From positions 930,555 to 994,554 of the forward strand of contig JAWDGP010007247.1 in NCBI GenBank assembly GCA_033675545.1: a stretch of 64,000 nucleotides of DNA, read 5' to 3'. The notes beneath the pieces are model-generated. The model was not told the DNA's origin. It worked only from the letters and a program-made list of their open reading frames with translations, and searched no databases. This DNA comes from Elysia crispata. Lineage: Eukaryota; Mollusca; Gastropoda; Plakobranchidae. A program made the position numbers and the translations under genes. Numbering within the stretch: the stretch's first letter is position 1; every line of letters begins with the position of its first letter. This document shows, one piece after another, positions 1 through 12,314 of this stretch.

Positions 1-648
1 ATGTACATTTAAATGATGGAACATAAAATAAAGGAGACTAGTTTTAGGTTTAAGGAAAAGATTTAATCTTCTGTAAGATCTGGAATATTTCACTGCAAAA
101 TAAGATAAAAATCAGTTCTGATCATGTTTAAAAGATCACATTTTGCCAAATTAAAAGACATAAAAAAAAAAAGAAAAAAAAAAAAAAACAATGAAATATT
201 TATTGTTGAAACTAATTTGTCATATTTGGAAATTATTGAAAATGTCATCTTAGCAGTTTGTTCAATCTTTTGTTAATTTTGTAAAAAAAAAAACTGCTTA
301 TTTAGTGCTCTCAATTTTTCAAACTTCAAAGATAATTGTCATAAATTGTGTAATGTATTTACATTTTTGGGGGGCTAGTGATTATGTTGGTTATATTTTC
401 ATTGTTGAAAATTAGTTACACAAAGACAATTTCATTGGATCTGCAAAGTAATTTTTGTTCCGTCACTAAGTTGATGATTTGTTTTAAATATATAAAAAAA
501 TATATGTCCAACCTCAGTCTATAGCATACTAAGATTGAAAGATAGCTCTTGCAAAATATAAATGTTGCTTTTGTTTTGTAGGAGCAAAGAAGGTTTTCGT
601 AGAAAAAGTATATAACTTGTTATCATCATTAATTTTGTTTGTGTGTAG
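1..648 (+). other. Intron upstream of first visible FNDC3 exon
   Basis: AT-rich sequence without a credible exon. It ends in a T-rich tract and the AG acceptor at 647-648, so it reads as the 3' part of an intron of the FNDC3-like gene. An A-rich tract lies at 163-189. The rest of the gene lies upstream of the window. Confidence 0.8.
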
Positions 649-714
649 ATCCGCCACATGACTCTGGGGGAACTGAGATCACCAAATACATTGTGGAGCT
701 GGACGATGGTCAAG
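649..714 (+). CDS. FNDC3A: FNDC3-like exon a
   Basis: Encodes DPPHDSGGTEITKYIVELDD, the start of an FN3 domain (P..dGG..I..Y.ve). The AG acceptor is at 647-648 and the donor GTGAGG follows. It starts with two bases of a split codon and ends with one. Confidence 0.88.
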
Positions 715-3700
715 GTGAGGCTTACATTCTATAAGAATTAGAGGCTTCAAGATTTGAATGATATGGGTGGCAGAACAGAGCTGCCAAACCGCACACCCAT
801 TCAAATTCTAGAAAACCACAAAATGACATTTCAATCCAACATTCTTTCATGTCAACCTGTGAATGTTTAGGTAAAGATGTATTGTGCTGCCTTAGACAGT
901 AACTGAAGCCAGGGTGGTTATTATAATACAGAGAATATACAAACAGCTTGCATCAGTAAAGAATAAAAAGAGTTTTAAAATTAGTTTCCAAATCATTGTG
1001 TGTATAAGTTTTTTTTTTAAGAACTTAGCACTGTATGATTCCCATAAGGCCAATCGGACAATTACTTTTATATATCCTGGAAGTTTTAAAAAACAACAAA
1101 CAGACAACTTGTGTAGGAATGTTCCTTTCTATGTGTATATGAAAATGTCAATAACTGTTCTCTTTTTCTTGCTCTGTTCATCGGCTCTCAGAGGGAGGTA
1201 ATAGTTGGACTCAGTGTTGTAAACCTATTGTCTTGTTAAATATCAGTCTTGTGGTATGTCAAGTTCTTTAAATACTAAGCACATCCTGCCCAAAAAAAAT
1301 TTTATGTATTAAATGAATCAGATGTTACTTTAGTTGTCGGCACAGCTTTCGAAGGTTTACTTAGATCTTTACAATCACCATTAGATTATGAGGTTTCTCA
1401 TTTATTTTTTCTATCACCCAGCCAAAAGTGATTGGTTTACATGTGATTATTGTTTCCCTTATATTTTTTTTAAACTTTGTGTGTGTATGAGCCAAATTCT
1501 ATGTGAGAGCATAAATAAATCGCATAATAAAGTATTCCAAACTTTTCGTATTTGACAAGTTCACCTCACAACATAGCAATGTAAAGATCAAACATAAACT
1601 TTGTAAGTTGAAAAGAAAATACAAAAAATATCTTGTTATTCCTCTCCCTTGTTTGTATGAAATAACAATATGAAGTTTTGCAAAGGATTGTCTCTCTACA
1701 TAATTTTTTTTTTTCAAAATTGCAAAATTTTCATGATTTGTAGGATAATGTATAGAATGTGATGAGGATATGCAAACATTAGAGCTCATGTCATGACATT
1801 TTGCAAACTTTCAAGCCATAATTTATTGCAACTTTCAAGCTTGTGTCGTGCCAGAACAAAATGCAAAGTGCCAAGCAGAGATTTTGTCATATGGTGATGC
1901 AAATTTCCAAATTTAATTGTTTCTATATTAAATGTGTTAAATACTTAAAATGTTAATGTATTCACTGTTTCAATGAATCAGTTTGGGACATTTTACTGAA
2001 ATATCTTCCAGGGTATGACACTGTGTACGAGGGATCAGAAAGAGAGCATACGTTTGATCATCTGAGACCAGGACATACATACCGAGTTCGAGTAGCATGC
2101 TGTAGTAGTGGTGGAAGAAGCGATGTGAGTTGATTCCATTCCTTTGTGCAAGCGATATGTAGACTTTTTGCCTCCTTTGCTCTTAGATGGGGAAAGAGGG
2201 ACCTCATTGTGCTTCTGATTTAACTTATTATCTTTATTTCTGTTAATTTCATTTGGATGAAAAAAAGCAAATTCTTTTATTGCCAATACTGTGACAGTGT
2301 AAAGAAAAAAAAATGAATTTTTTCTGTTTAGATCTGCAAATACGAAGAAAAAAAAAAGGAGAAAAAAAAAATGAGGGGGAAAAGATGACATAGTTAGAAT
2401 AGATTTTTCTTTATTTGAATAGTGAGCAAGATTAAAGTAAAGGGTTTTCTATCCCATGCTTAGTCATATGTTATTATTTGTGCATTCAAAAAATAAAGTT
2501 GTTATTGTGCTGTTCATTAGGAAAACATGATTATTTACCTGCAATATTCTTAATTGTAAATATTTTTTTTTATTTGTTTGACATCAGTTCTCTGACTGCT
2601 GTGTGGCAACCACCTTGCCTGTTGTACCTGGAAGTTGTCATGCTCCTAAGCTCCATGGGAAACCGAAGGCCACATCTTTACATCTCAAATGGGGTTAGTT
2701 GTTCTCAAGCTGTTAATTTGGAAACCTAAGGAACAAGACATCACAAACTGACCACCTTAAGGAAACCTACCCCACAACTAAACAGAGCATTATAGAAATA
2801 TAAGCCACCGTCTTTATGTCACATTGAACAAAAGCTTTATTTGTTTTAAATTGGTCTAATATAATGACTTGTCTATACAGTGGAATTCACTAAAAGTGAA
2901 CTTACCAGATGGAAAATGTTAACCAATATCAATCTTTTTTCGCAGTTCTGCTTTTTAATTTCTTTCGATTTGTGTAATGTTGAAGTCATCCAACAGATCT
3001 GGTCACAGGTTGCTGACTTAAACCAGCTGTAGTTTGGAATAGTTTTTAAACATGTGCTAAGCTTCTGAAATATCAAGAAACAGTGATTGACCATGTTTTG
3101 TATCCCGTCCTCCCTCAGGATACCCAGATTATGACGGCGGTGCCCAGGTGTCAAGCTTCGGTGTTCAAATGATCTCCAGTGACAACTCAACCAAGGAAGT
3201 GTTCAAAGGTCATGATCGAGCTTGCATTGTGGGTGGGCTGCTGCCAGGCAGAAGTTACCTCTTCCAAGTTCAGGCTTTCAACAGAGCTGGGGTAAGACTA
3301 AAACATTTGCTCTTTAAAATTCCTGTCTTATTAAACGGGACCACATGCCAAGCAACTGAAATTAATTAAAAATTTTTTTTCCATATTTTTTAAAATCATT
3401 ATTATTAAAAAAAGCAACAACAACAAAAAAAAAAGAAGAAGCAAAAACAGTCATTATTTTACTTAATTCTTTTTTTAAATATAAAATATTTTTGTTTACC
3501 CAACTTTTTTTATTTTTCAATAGATAGTATTATTAATTGCAGCGTTACTTTAGTACAATGATGAAACTGGTATCCCTTTCAAGGACATTATTAGAGAAGA
3601 GTGAAATATTTTTTAAACCGTAGTCTATTGAGTGACAAGAATTGTCTTGTGAAGAAGATCATTGAACCAATTTTGAAGTGAGGAGAGGATAAAAGGTGTC

Positions 3701-6700
3701 ACAATTTGTGTTCTCTCTCCCTTCATTATGTCAACCAAGGCTGGACCCTGGTCAGAGGCTCTGGAAGTGGTGAGTGGTGCTGGAGTGCCTGAGGCCCCTC
3801 GCATGCCGCAGGTGTCTTGCCGCTCTCCTCATAGCGCGTTTGTGTCATGGGATGAACCATTCAACAATGGCGCTCTTGTTGCTGATTATAGATTAGAGTG
3901 GCAGCAACGCACAGATGCTGCTGAGTTTACTCAGGTATGAGACAGACTTGTAAAACATTCAGTGGTTCTCAATATTATATGGACATTTTAATGAATGTTA
4001 ATTTGTTTTTCATTTTGCATTTCTAACTGTTCAAACTAATTTTGAATGAGAAGCGAGGCTTAGCCAAAGTTTTGTAGTCATAAATAGTGCCAAACTCAAA
4101 AAAAAAAAAAATTGAAATATATATTCAAATAAATTTGTGCAATTCAGAAACTTTTCAAAGGTATGCAGTCATTTGTCAGCTTTGAGGCAAATAGTGTAAA
4201 AAAAAATCATTTTTCTTTCTTTATTATTTTACCTCCCAGCTGTACTTGGGATCAAGCATGTGCTTCGATGTTAAAGGACTTACACCAGCTACCACATATA
4301 CCTTCAGAGTCCAGGTAGTCTAGTTTCTTGCAGATGAGCTTTAGCTTGTGAGGCGAACAGCACCGATTTTTAACTCATTTATTGATTTTGGGGTTTCCGA
4401 AGAACGATATGGGTCGACTTTTGAGTCATTTTTTTTTTATATATCAACTTCATTTGCTAATGTTCTAAATATTTTCTTTTTTTCCTTTTTGACACAAATT
4501 TGTCAAGTTAAAGTAGTGTAAAGGTCTCAAGTAAAATTTCAGGCATATTATGACATGCTTGAAACTTCCTGTTATAAAACTCATTTGTGCAATTATAATA
4601 TTCACTTGATGTATTTATGAGCAAAAGAGTTTTCAGTTAGTGGGAGGGTGTTTGGTTAATAAAACTTATTTTCTTTTTGTTAGAGTTTGTAGTGAATACT
4701 GCCAAATTTTGTCTTAACTGTTAGCTGACCGATACAGATCTTTTGAGTCCCATTTTCATAAGTTAATGATACACAGCAGTAACATTCCACCCCTCCTCCA
4801 CCACTCACTCATTCACTCACAGGCCATCAACAGTGCAGGGGCGGGTCAGTTCTCCCCAGTTGCTCAGTATCAAACGCCAGCGTCTAGTCCTGGCCCCATA
4901 GCTTCCATCAAGGTTGTCCCTGATGCCACCTGGGCTCGCCTCTCCTGGCGTCAGCCACACACCAATGGTAGCGACATCACTTCCTACAATATTGATGTCA
5001 GTGATAGAAACACTCCGCTCTCTGTGGATCCAGTGGCGGAGTACCTGCTTGAGGGACTGCAGCCAGAGACCTCATACAAGTGAGTTGTAAAATATGCACA
5101 TGCTGCAACCAGTTGCAAAGAAAAATATATCACACACTACGCATTGACTGCTGTTGGAACTTTTCTCTGTGAGAACTTTTATACTCACCATTCAAATATG
5201 AGATACAGATTTTTAATATTATTCTGGATAAAAGTCAAAGTCATTCAACAATTTCATATTCTATAAAGCTAGAACTAACTAGATTTATGTGCAGTCTTGC
5301 CTACCTGAACAATTTCAAATTAAGGTAAACTACCAACAAGATACTTCTCAGTCCCAGAGTCTAAAATTTCTTCTTCTCGTCGATTAGACTAGCTTTGTTT
5401 GATATGAAGTGGTAAAGGAAATATTTTTTTAAAACAAAAGCTGCTTTCCTTACATGAAAAAAAAACAATTGTTCATATTAGCATTGGTATTGTAGAGCCA
5501 GGTAACTACACAGTAAGTCAGCAAAGCCACTTACGTGGCTTTTTACAGTAACAGGGTTAATAGTAATCCTCTCTTAATCTCACTTAATTCAATTTATATG
5601 TGCTGTGCCCTCATGCTGTTCAAGTTCTGATTTTACAGTTGGCATATCGTAAATTTGTGTTGTCTAAAAGGTTTCAAATACTAGATGGATCTAAAAAGAG
5701 TGTGTGCGTTTGGATGGAATATTGTAAGTAATTGTGACAACCAGTTAACGCTCATGGCTGATGCAGAGGACAAAGGTAGTGTTAAAAACAATCAAAATTA
5801 AAATATTTATAATGGAAATTGGGTTTTATTCATTTGTTGAGTCAAAAAGATGTGGAAGAGTACTTGAAATCCTCCAAAAGAAAGTAAAATGGACATTTTT
5901 TTTTTATATTCTCTCTCTCAAAAATGGATGGAGCAATTCGCGCCCAGCTTGCCTGCCAGCTGCACAAATGTTTCTAGCTTAAAGCTTTTCATTATGTGGT
6001 TAAATTTAATCCCCTACCTCCAATAACCATATTTTCACTTTATATGCTGTTTTTTCTTCCTTTGCGGCACTAGACTCTACTGCTCAAAGAAAATAATTAT
6101 AAAAGGCTAAAAGTGGCAGGATGTAGCTAGGTGCAAAGCTGCAGTGTCTCTTAAAGTTCATATTCCAAACATGTATTTTTCTTTCCCAGGATTCGTGTTC
6201 AGGCTGTAAATAGCATTGGAGTTGGCCCCTACAGTAACTCAGTCAAGGTGACAACGCGCGCTCTTCCACCTTCCCCCCCTCGTCTGGAGTGTGTGATATT
6301 GGCTCCTAGCTCTATCAAGCTAAAGTGGGGAGAGGGAAGGCCCTCAGACTTGCTTACCTACACGCTGGAGATGGAGAAGGAGGATGGCAGGTTGGGCTCA
6401 GCATTGCTTTGAAATTTATTCTTAAATGGGTTGCTTTGAGGGAAAGCAGGGATCTGAACTATAGCAAACTTTATTTTGTTTATTTATGATAGCATCAAGT
6501 TCTGAGCAAAGCATTATCATTCAAAGATTAATCCAAACAGGCCTTTTGCCTGCCCGTCAATGACAGCATTGTTTTAGACTTTACTTGTGAGCACTTATGC
6601 TCTTGTTGCTTGCTAAATTAGTAGCCGTGAAATCCTTGTAAATTACACTCAAAAAATGAACATTTTCTTTTTATCCGTATCATAATATTTAAGCCATATG

Positions 6701-9181
6701 TAGCCATTAAGAGTGAAAAATAAGACAATGGAGTTCTCTTGGATAACTTCTCCACACTAAGAATTTCCAAGATCTCAATAATGAAAACTGTATAGTCCAT
6801 AGCAGGTTGGGATGAGGTATCAGTTTCGGAGAAGAGAAAAATAAACTTTTAATTCTTTCAAATTTCATATTATGAACGATTTTTATATTTGTGTATTTTC
6901 CATTGAGCTCTTAATTTACTTTGGTTTATCTGATAGCACTATTGTTAGTGCTGATGTATATCTGTACTTCTATCACATACACCTGCTTTCTCATCAGCTT
7001 CCAGCCAGTGTATACAGGACCAGCCCACACTCACAAGGTGACGCGCCTTACAGAGCTCACCACGTATGAGTTCAGAATATTTGCCAGTAATGAGGCTGGC
7101 GGTGGTCCGTACTCTGATACATATTCCTTCACTACAACCAAGACACCTCCCCCTCCTCTCAAGGGTAAGTGGAAAGACCTATCAGGTTACTCTCAGCTCA
7201 TTTAGTTCAGAGTTTTAAGATTTTGGCTTTTTCCATTACTTCTTTACCATCACTTGTGAGTCCAATCAACCCAACCTGTTTGGGAAAAGTTCAGTATTTC
7301 TTAAATATCTTGATTAGAGTTTAAGATTTTTTTCCATTCTTTATCAATTTATTTATCTTTCATGGCATATGTTTATCAATAACAATACTCAATTTTTATA
7401 ATTTCTTTTTTTTTTTTTTTTTGGCAACCATATTGTCAATCAGCGGTTCGTTCAATAGACTGTGCTGGGCCTTGTGTGATTATTCTCTAATCATTTGTAC
7501 CCATGCATTCTTTGCTGCTTCACTCTATCCCTTGTGGCTGGTTTCAGTAATTTACTACTTCCAGCAAAGTTTCCGTGTAAACCTCATTTGTTTTTTGAAT
7601 TATTGTTTAAATTTTTTTTATTTTATAATGGGAAAGTCATTCTTCTATTATATTTGCTTCGCTTGTTGGAGCTATCTTGTTTGATCTTTTGGTGTCTGAG
7701 ATCTTGTAATCAAGTCTCTTCCTTCATCATCTCTGAGTCTGCAAACTGAAACAAGGACTCTGACAAGCGTTTTGTCAGCAGACTGTTGTCTTTGAGTGAC
7801 ATGAAAATGGTGCTGGTAGTTACAAAGACAACTTGAGGACTATCATAAGGAGAATCCAAGTTACATACGCTTTGAATGTCATTAGGATGAGCATAATCAT
7901 TGTTATTTCAATTTTAATGAAATTTTTAAAAATTCCATCTAAACCACATGGCCGCAATAAATGAAATTGAAAGTAGTAGGAATTAAGGATGTTCTAATGA
8001 ATCTCCTGAATCTTTATATTTCCTGCTCCAGCCCCAAAAGTCAGCAACGTGAGCCAGCATGGATGTACCCTTGAATGGCAGAGTGGAAAGCCACAAGGTG
8101 GAGACTCCACTGCGTATGTCCTTCAGTTGCTCTGTCTCAATGGACGTGATACAGAGTACAAGCAGGTTAGTAAGTTTTTACTTAGGGTAGCACATCCACC
8201 TCTTTCTCCAGATCACACAGCACGTGAAAAGCAAAAAGACCTTCAGTGCCTTTTGTCTCACATGATCTCCCAATCTAGTCTATCCGAAAACTAGGCCTAG
8301 ATCTAAGCTTACAGAACTTTTGAGCAAAAGTTATGGATATTAAGCTCTATTATGGGGAGGTAACAAGTGGGTTGTAAATTTCTTTGTGCCCACTGACTTT
8401 TTGCATAGCTAGTCTGATTACTTGACGCTTGGATATAGAAAGAAGTATGTAGCAACAATAAAGAGAGAACAAGTACAGGCTTTGCAAAGCATGTCAATAG
8501 AAGGGAAGTGTTTAAAAAGGTGATATGGATATGATGCGCACTGTATTATGCATGTATCGGAAGAGATAATAAGGCATCATTTATCTGTTTCCTCAATTTT
8601 TGCCCTAAAAAAGGTACTGTTACTCACACTTGTCAATAAGTCATATCTGTGCATCACCTGCCTCTAGAGATCGAAAGGGCTTAGCTGCCAAATGACTTGC
8701 AGTTAATTGAAAGCTTGATGTTCCATTTGTCCAGGTTTACAAAGGGCCCAACACTAGTTTCCAGCTGGATGATCTGGCACCTCACACAGAGTATCAGGCT
8801 CGGGTGGCCGCTGTCAGATTAGCCTCAGATCAATCAGGTGACATCACGGGTGTTTTCAGTCCTGGAGTAGTCTTCTCTCTGACCGCATTGGAACCTCTAG
8901 GCCAACACTCATCCTCCCTGACTGGTTCAGCTGGGCCAATGTCATCGTCTGGCAATGAGGAGCGACGGCCTTGGACAGATCAACAGTGGGCTGCAGTGAT
9001 TCTACTTGGGTTTCTGCTGGTTGCAATCGTATCTGCATATGCGTGTCACATACTTGTCACCTATATGGGAGGGGATTCTAGCAACCAATTTTCGTCTTCA
9101 CAATCTTCAGGGGGATCAACACCAGCTTCATCATCAGGTCCTAACCGTGGAAACCACCATGGTGGTAGAAGCTTCAGCTAA
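649..9181 (+). CDS. FNDC3A: FNDC3A/FNDC3B-like fibronectin type III protein, 3' eleven exons (partial gene)
   Basis: Eleven exons join in frame into 643 residues plus a stop (1934 nt). The product is a chain of fibronectin type III domains (one partial and about five full), each showing the conserved Trp and the L.P...Y.F.V.A.N..G signature. A Ser/Gly-rich linker follows, then one membrane segment (about 8987-9058) and a short Ser/Gly/His-rich tail. This order matches the C-terminal half of vertebrate FNDC3A/FNDC3B, which have nine FN3 domains and a C-terminal anchor and have been placed at Golgi, ER and vesicle membranes. Known family roles are spermatid-Sertoli adhesion (FNDC3A) and adipocyte and bone differentiation (FNDC3B). 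I cannot tell A from B; an invertebrate single-copy ancestor is likely. All introns are GT-AG and phases agree at every junction. The N-terminus and about three FN3 domains lie outside the window. Confidence 0.93.
2012..2124 (+). CDS. FNDC3A: FNDC3-like exon b
   Basis: Continues the same FN3 domain: the strand E to G part with LRPGHTYRVRVAC. Acceptor TTCCAG and donor GTGAGT are both good. The exon ends at a codon boundary. Confidence 0.9.
2588..2693 (+). CDS. FNDC3A: FNDC3-like exon c
   Basis: Closes one FN3 domain (FSDCCVATTLPVVPGSC) and opens the next (KPKATSLHLKW, with the core Trp). Phase 0 in, one base out; donor GTTAGT. Confidence 0.88.
3119..3291 (+). CDS. FNDC3A: FNDC3-like exon d
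   Basis: FN3 body with DGGAQVSSFGVQM and LLPGRSYLFQVQAFNRAG. The acceptor follows a pyrimidine tract (CCTCCCTCAG); the donor is GTAAGA. Ends in phase 0. Confidence 0.92.
3740..3934 (+). CDS. FNDC3A: FNDC3-like exon e
   Basis: Encodes 65 residues beginning AGPWSEALEVVSGAG, then the next FN3 domain up to DYRLEWQQRTDAAEFTQ. Phase 0 at both ends, donor GTATGA. An in-frame ATG at 3728 lies in the acceptor region and is not a start. Confidence 0.9.
4240..4314 (+). CDS. FNDC3A: FNDC3-like exon f
   Basis: Short 25-codon exon carrying the LTPATTYTFRVQ strand-F signature of an FN3 domain. Acceptor ACCTCCCAG, donor GTAGTC. Confidence 0.9.
4823..5079 (+). CDS. FNDC3A: FNDC3-like exon g
   Basis: Starts AINSAGAGQFSPVAQYQTPA, the end of one FN3 domain, then most of the next with ATWARLSW and the GLQPETSYK signature. 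It ends with two bases of the Lys codon that exon h completes. Confidence 0.92.
6190..6390 (+). CDS. FNDC3A: FNDC3-like exon h
   Basis: Begins IRVQAVNSIGVGPYSNSVKV, then PPSPPRLECV and the start of a further FN3 domain ending LEMEKEDG. Acceptor CTTTCCCAG; donor GTTGGG is weaker than the others. Confidence 0.88.
6998..7164 (+). CDS. FNDC3A: FNDC3-like exon i
   Basis: Encodes FQPVYTGPAHTHKVTRLTEL, then the FRIFASNEAGGGPYSD FN3 signature and a proline-rich inter-domain linker. Donor GTAAGT is a perfect match to consensus. Ends with one base of a split codon. Confidence 0.92.
8032..8165 (+). CDS. FNDC3A: FNDC3-like exon j
   Basis: Opens the last FN3 domain (APKVSNVSQHGCTLEWQ, core Trp present). 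Acceptor CTGCTCCAG, donor GTTAGT. Ends in phase 0. Confidence 0.9.
8735..9181 (+). CDS. FNDC3A: FNDC3-like terminal coding exon with membrane anchor
   Basis: Encodes 148 residues and TAA. It finishes the last FN3 domain (LAPHTEYQARVAAV) and continues into a Ser-rich linker. One hydrophobic segment follows (WAAVILLGFLLVAIVSAYAC, about 8987-9046), then a 40-residue Ser/Gly/His tail. A single C-terminal helix is the family hallmark and indicates a tail-anchored-like topology. Confidence 0.93.
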   Translation, partial: VYKGPNTSFQLDDLAPHTEYQARVAAVRLASDQSGDITGVFSPGVVFSLTALEPLGQHSSSLTGSAGPMSSSGNEERRPWTDQQWAAVILLGFLLVAIVSAYACHILVTYMGGDSSNQFSSSQSSGGSTPASSSGPNRGNHHGGRSFS

Positions 9182-11562
9182 AATATGGAGGATTTTTTTT
9201 TTTCCATGAATTATTTTAGATGGGTTTGGGTCCTGTTATATTATTATTATCATCATAATTATTAGTTTTGCTAAGAGGCAGTGTTTTGTAAAGCATTTTT
9301 TTTTTGTAATTTTGAGCTTTTATCTTTTTTTGCATTCTTTTATCTCTCAGTTTGCTTTTGTAATGTCTTCTCTTTGTTGAGAGAAAAACTATTGTTTCTT
9401 TCACAGTGTCTGTTTTCCCTTTTTCATATATCGCAATGGTTTCAGGATTCACTGATATACAGACTGATATTATATAAAGCCACTGCTAGGACATCTACTT
9501 GATCAATGCTTTTTAGAGTGGTGGTACACCCATGTGTGTTTCCAAAGTAAATCTTACACTTTTGTGTAATGCGTTCACAACTTACCATGTTATGTTACAT
9601 GATGTAATAACTATTGTTCAGGGTCTTATTTCAACTTCACACAGGGTGGCAACATCTGACCTTCTCTCTGTAGTCACAAGGTGTGACACAAGTCAAATTG
9701 TATCAGAGATTTCTAAACTTTGTGACAATCCTATAAAGGGAATCAGTATGGCAGTTGCATGTGAATTAGGTGAATTTAAACATTTGTACGGCAAACATGA
9801 GTTACTATTTAAAGTTTTTTTTTTCCATTTCTTTTATGGAAAAAATGTCTGAATATCTCAGAACATTCATAAAATTGTCATGCTGGTTGAGGCACAGGGT
9901 TTTTAATATTTTAAGCAATGTCAAAAACAAAGAAATGTGAAATGAAATAAATTTTGCTGCAACTTGAGTGCTGTCATTTAAATCTCGAATGATCTGATCA
10001 GCCATTTGTATTTTTTTTTTTCTTTTTAACATTTCTCGTCCTCCTACTGTTATTTTGTTAACAGGTTCTGTTGGGTGATTTTTCTGCCATGGGATTAGGG
10101 GTATTTGGCGTCATGGTGTCAATGTATCGATGCTAACCATTGATATTACCTTTTTCTATGTATGCTTGTTCTGATGATGGCAAAGCCAAAGGAACAGGAT
10201 TTTTTTTTTTTCGAAAGAAGCAATGTATATATTTTTTCTTGGCTAAGAAAGTTATTCAACAGTAATAAAATCATGTAATGTAGTTTTATTTAAATCTATG
10301 ATATAATGAGTCATTGGATGTGCATGAAAAGAGAGGAACTTTCAACTCAAGGTCTCATCAATAATATGAATATGCAATTTATTCAGTAAGTGTTAATTTT
10401 TTTTTCTGTTGGAAGATCACTAAAAAATACTATTTGCAAGAAAAAGACAATTAGCAGCACTCAATATTCATTGAAATGTCTTTAGAAAGTAATTGTCGCT
10501 CCTTGATACTTGGTTAGATGTGACAAATGGTGGACTTATAAAAAGTGAACATTCATGAAAGCTGTTTAAACCACAGATTAAACGGAAAGAAAACACTTGT
10601 TTGGTTTCTAATAATGAGCACTAGAATAATTTATGATGAATCGACTTAATGGAAAAAAATCAATTAATCAATGACTAAAATGGTGCACTTCAACAATCAT
10701 CAGACTGCCTTGGGTTGTTTGGAATGTTTTTCTTCCTCTATTGTAAATATCTTCTTTCTGAGTGCAATTTGTATTAATCAGTCAATCCTTTATAGTAATG
10801 ACTGATATTGTTGTTGTTGGCAGTGTTCTTAAATGACGGTCCAAGATTTAAGTACCATTGATGATGATGTAAATTACATTACCAGAACTGTCACTGGAAC
10901 AGTAGAGTACCCTTGTCTGACTTCTAAGTCTTCTCTATTTTATTTGCTTTCATTTTTTGTGTTATAGTTACCCTTAAAAATTATTTTGATTGCGAAGCAT
11001 TATTAGACTTTACAAAATAACCTCCCTTGCCTTTCACTATTGGCATTTAAAGCAAATTTTTAATATCAATTTATCCTTATTGTTTTTATAATCTTTAATT
11101 TATTACCCACCACAGTTCCTGAATAGATAAAATTTTAGAGTGATTTTTTTTCTCTTTTGTCACTTACACTTATGATGAGTGATGTTTAGTACAATATGTT
11201 TGCTCTGTTCTGATTTGTTTGGGTTTTTTTTTGTCTGCAATCAAATTAGTTATGAAAGCAAAGAAAATATGCTCAGTTATTTAGTTCCACCCAACCAATT
11301 GAAACTAAAAGTCCATATCAATGTGACTGTTTGTTCATATGACAAAAAAACAAAAACAAAACAAAATAAAAAACATTTTTACCTTTGGTTAAAAAAAGCT
11401 CAGCTCATATTCTTCATAAACAAACTGGAAAGCCACAATTATTATACCATCATTCATGTTATATTTTAAAATTTAAGCTTTCTGTCATGGTGAAAGATTT
11501 TATTTATTTTTTCCTCTGTTTTTCATATGTTTTCTTTAAAAGTGTATGAATTGGCATTATTG
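9182..11562 (+). other. Likely 3' UTR of FNDC3-like gene and downstream spacer
   Basis: AT-rich sequence after the stop, with no further exon seen. AATAAA signals occur at 9946-9951 and 10264-10269; another candidate far downstream is 13217-13222, just before an A run. Which is used cannot be told from sequence alone. ORFs here are short and show no family resemblance. Confidence 0.55.
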
Positions 11563-12268
11563 TTAACTCACTTGAGACGTTTCCCTTAGGGGTAAAGAGA
11601 TGGGCCCCAAGTTGCCTGGGGTGGATCCCGTGACCCTTACGGGATTAACAATATCACAATTACTATACCTTGTAAGGTACTGGGAATCGTGCTTGCCCAG
11701 ATTTAATTTCGTTTTGCTATTCTCCTGCGTTTTCAGTCCACTACCTAGACTGCTAGCACTGTAGCAATGGGCTACAAATGGAAAACAAAAACATAACTAT
11801 CTTGATGGCTCTAAGCAAGCTAATTGAAGGAGTCTTTTGATGATTTGAAAGTTTCAGGGGAAAGTGACCTTAACAAACATGATCTAGATGAGAGTCATGA
11901 TCTAAACATTGTTGAAAGTGAGAGTGAAGAAAAGGAAATTGAGCCGAGCAGGTAGATCAGTGGCTGAGGCAAAAAAGTTGACAGTGAAATAATGGTGCTA
12001 GAGAGGATGAAGTTAGCTTTTATTTCACCGCAATTGACATTTCAAAAACGTTTTTTGAAATTTGCAAATCTATGGTAATTGAAAAAAATAATGAACAAAT
12101 TGAATTCACATCCTCTAGCTTTTTATGTCATCTGAATGAGCTTGTGACGTACAAAGGACAATTTTAGTACAGTAGCTTTAGAAATGTTAATAAATTTTAA
12201 GAAATAACCAAAAACATCAGTTCCTAGCACTAGAGCTTTTAAAAATAGCCCAGTCTCAAGTGAGTTAT
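11563..12268. mobile_element. piggyBac-like relic, about 0.7 kb, with matching inverted ends
   Basis: The left end is TTAA followed by CTCACTTGAGAC (11563-11578). The right end, GTCTCAAGTGAGTTA at 12253-12267, is an exact 15-base inverted copy, followed by T where the second TTAA would need A. Inside, an in-frame stretch (about 11834-11955, + strand) reads FDDLKVSGESDLNKHDLDES and continues with Asp/Glu/Ser-rich residues to a stop, like the acidic N-terminus of piggyBac transposases. No catalytic core remains. The TTAA border and ends are seen directly; the family call is inference. Confidence 0.6.
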
Positions 12269-12314
12269 TATTATTATTATTATTATTATTGTTATTATTA
12301 TTTTTATTATTATA
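12264..12314. repeat. (TTA)n microsatellite
   Basis: About 16 TTA units with two interruptions. It abuts the right end of the piggyBac-like relic and may have grown from its terminal TTATTA. Confidence 0.9.

Noticed and set aside
3728..3739. ATG at 3728 as a start codon for the FN3 open frame
   Set aside because: It lies in the acceptor region; the exon starts at 3740 after CCAAG and continues the frame of the preceding exon.
11572..11660. ATCCCGT/ACGGGAT hairpin as a tRNA or structured RNA gene
   Set aside because: It falls inside the piggyBac-like relic near its left end and has no clover-leaf or box A/B pattern.
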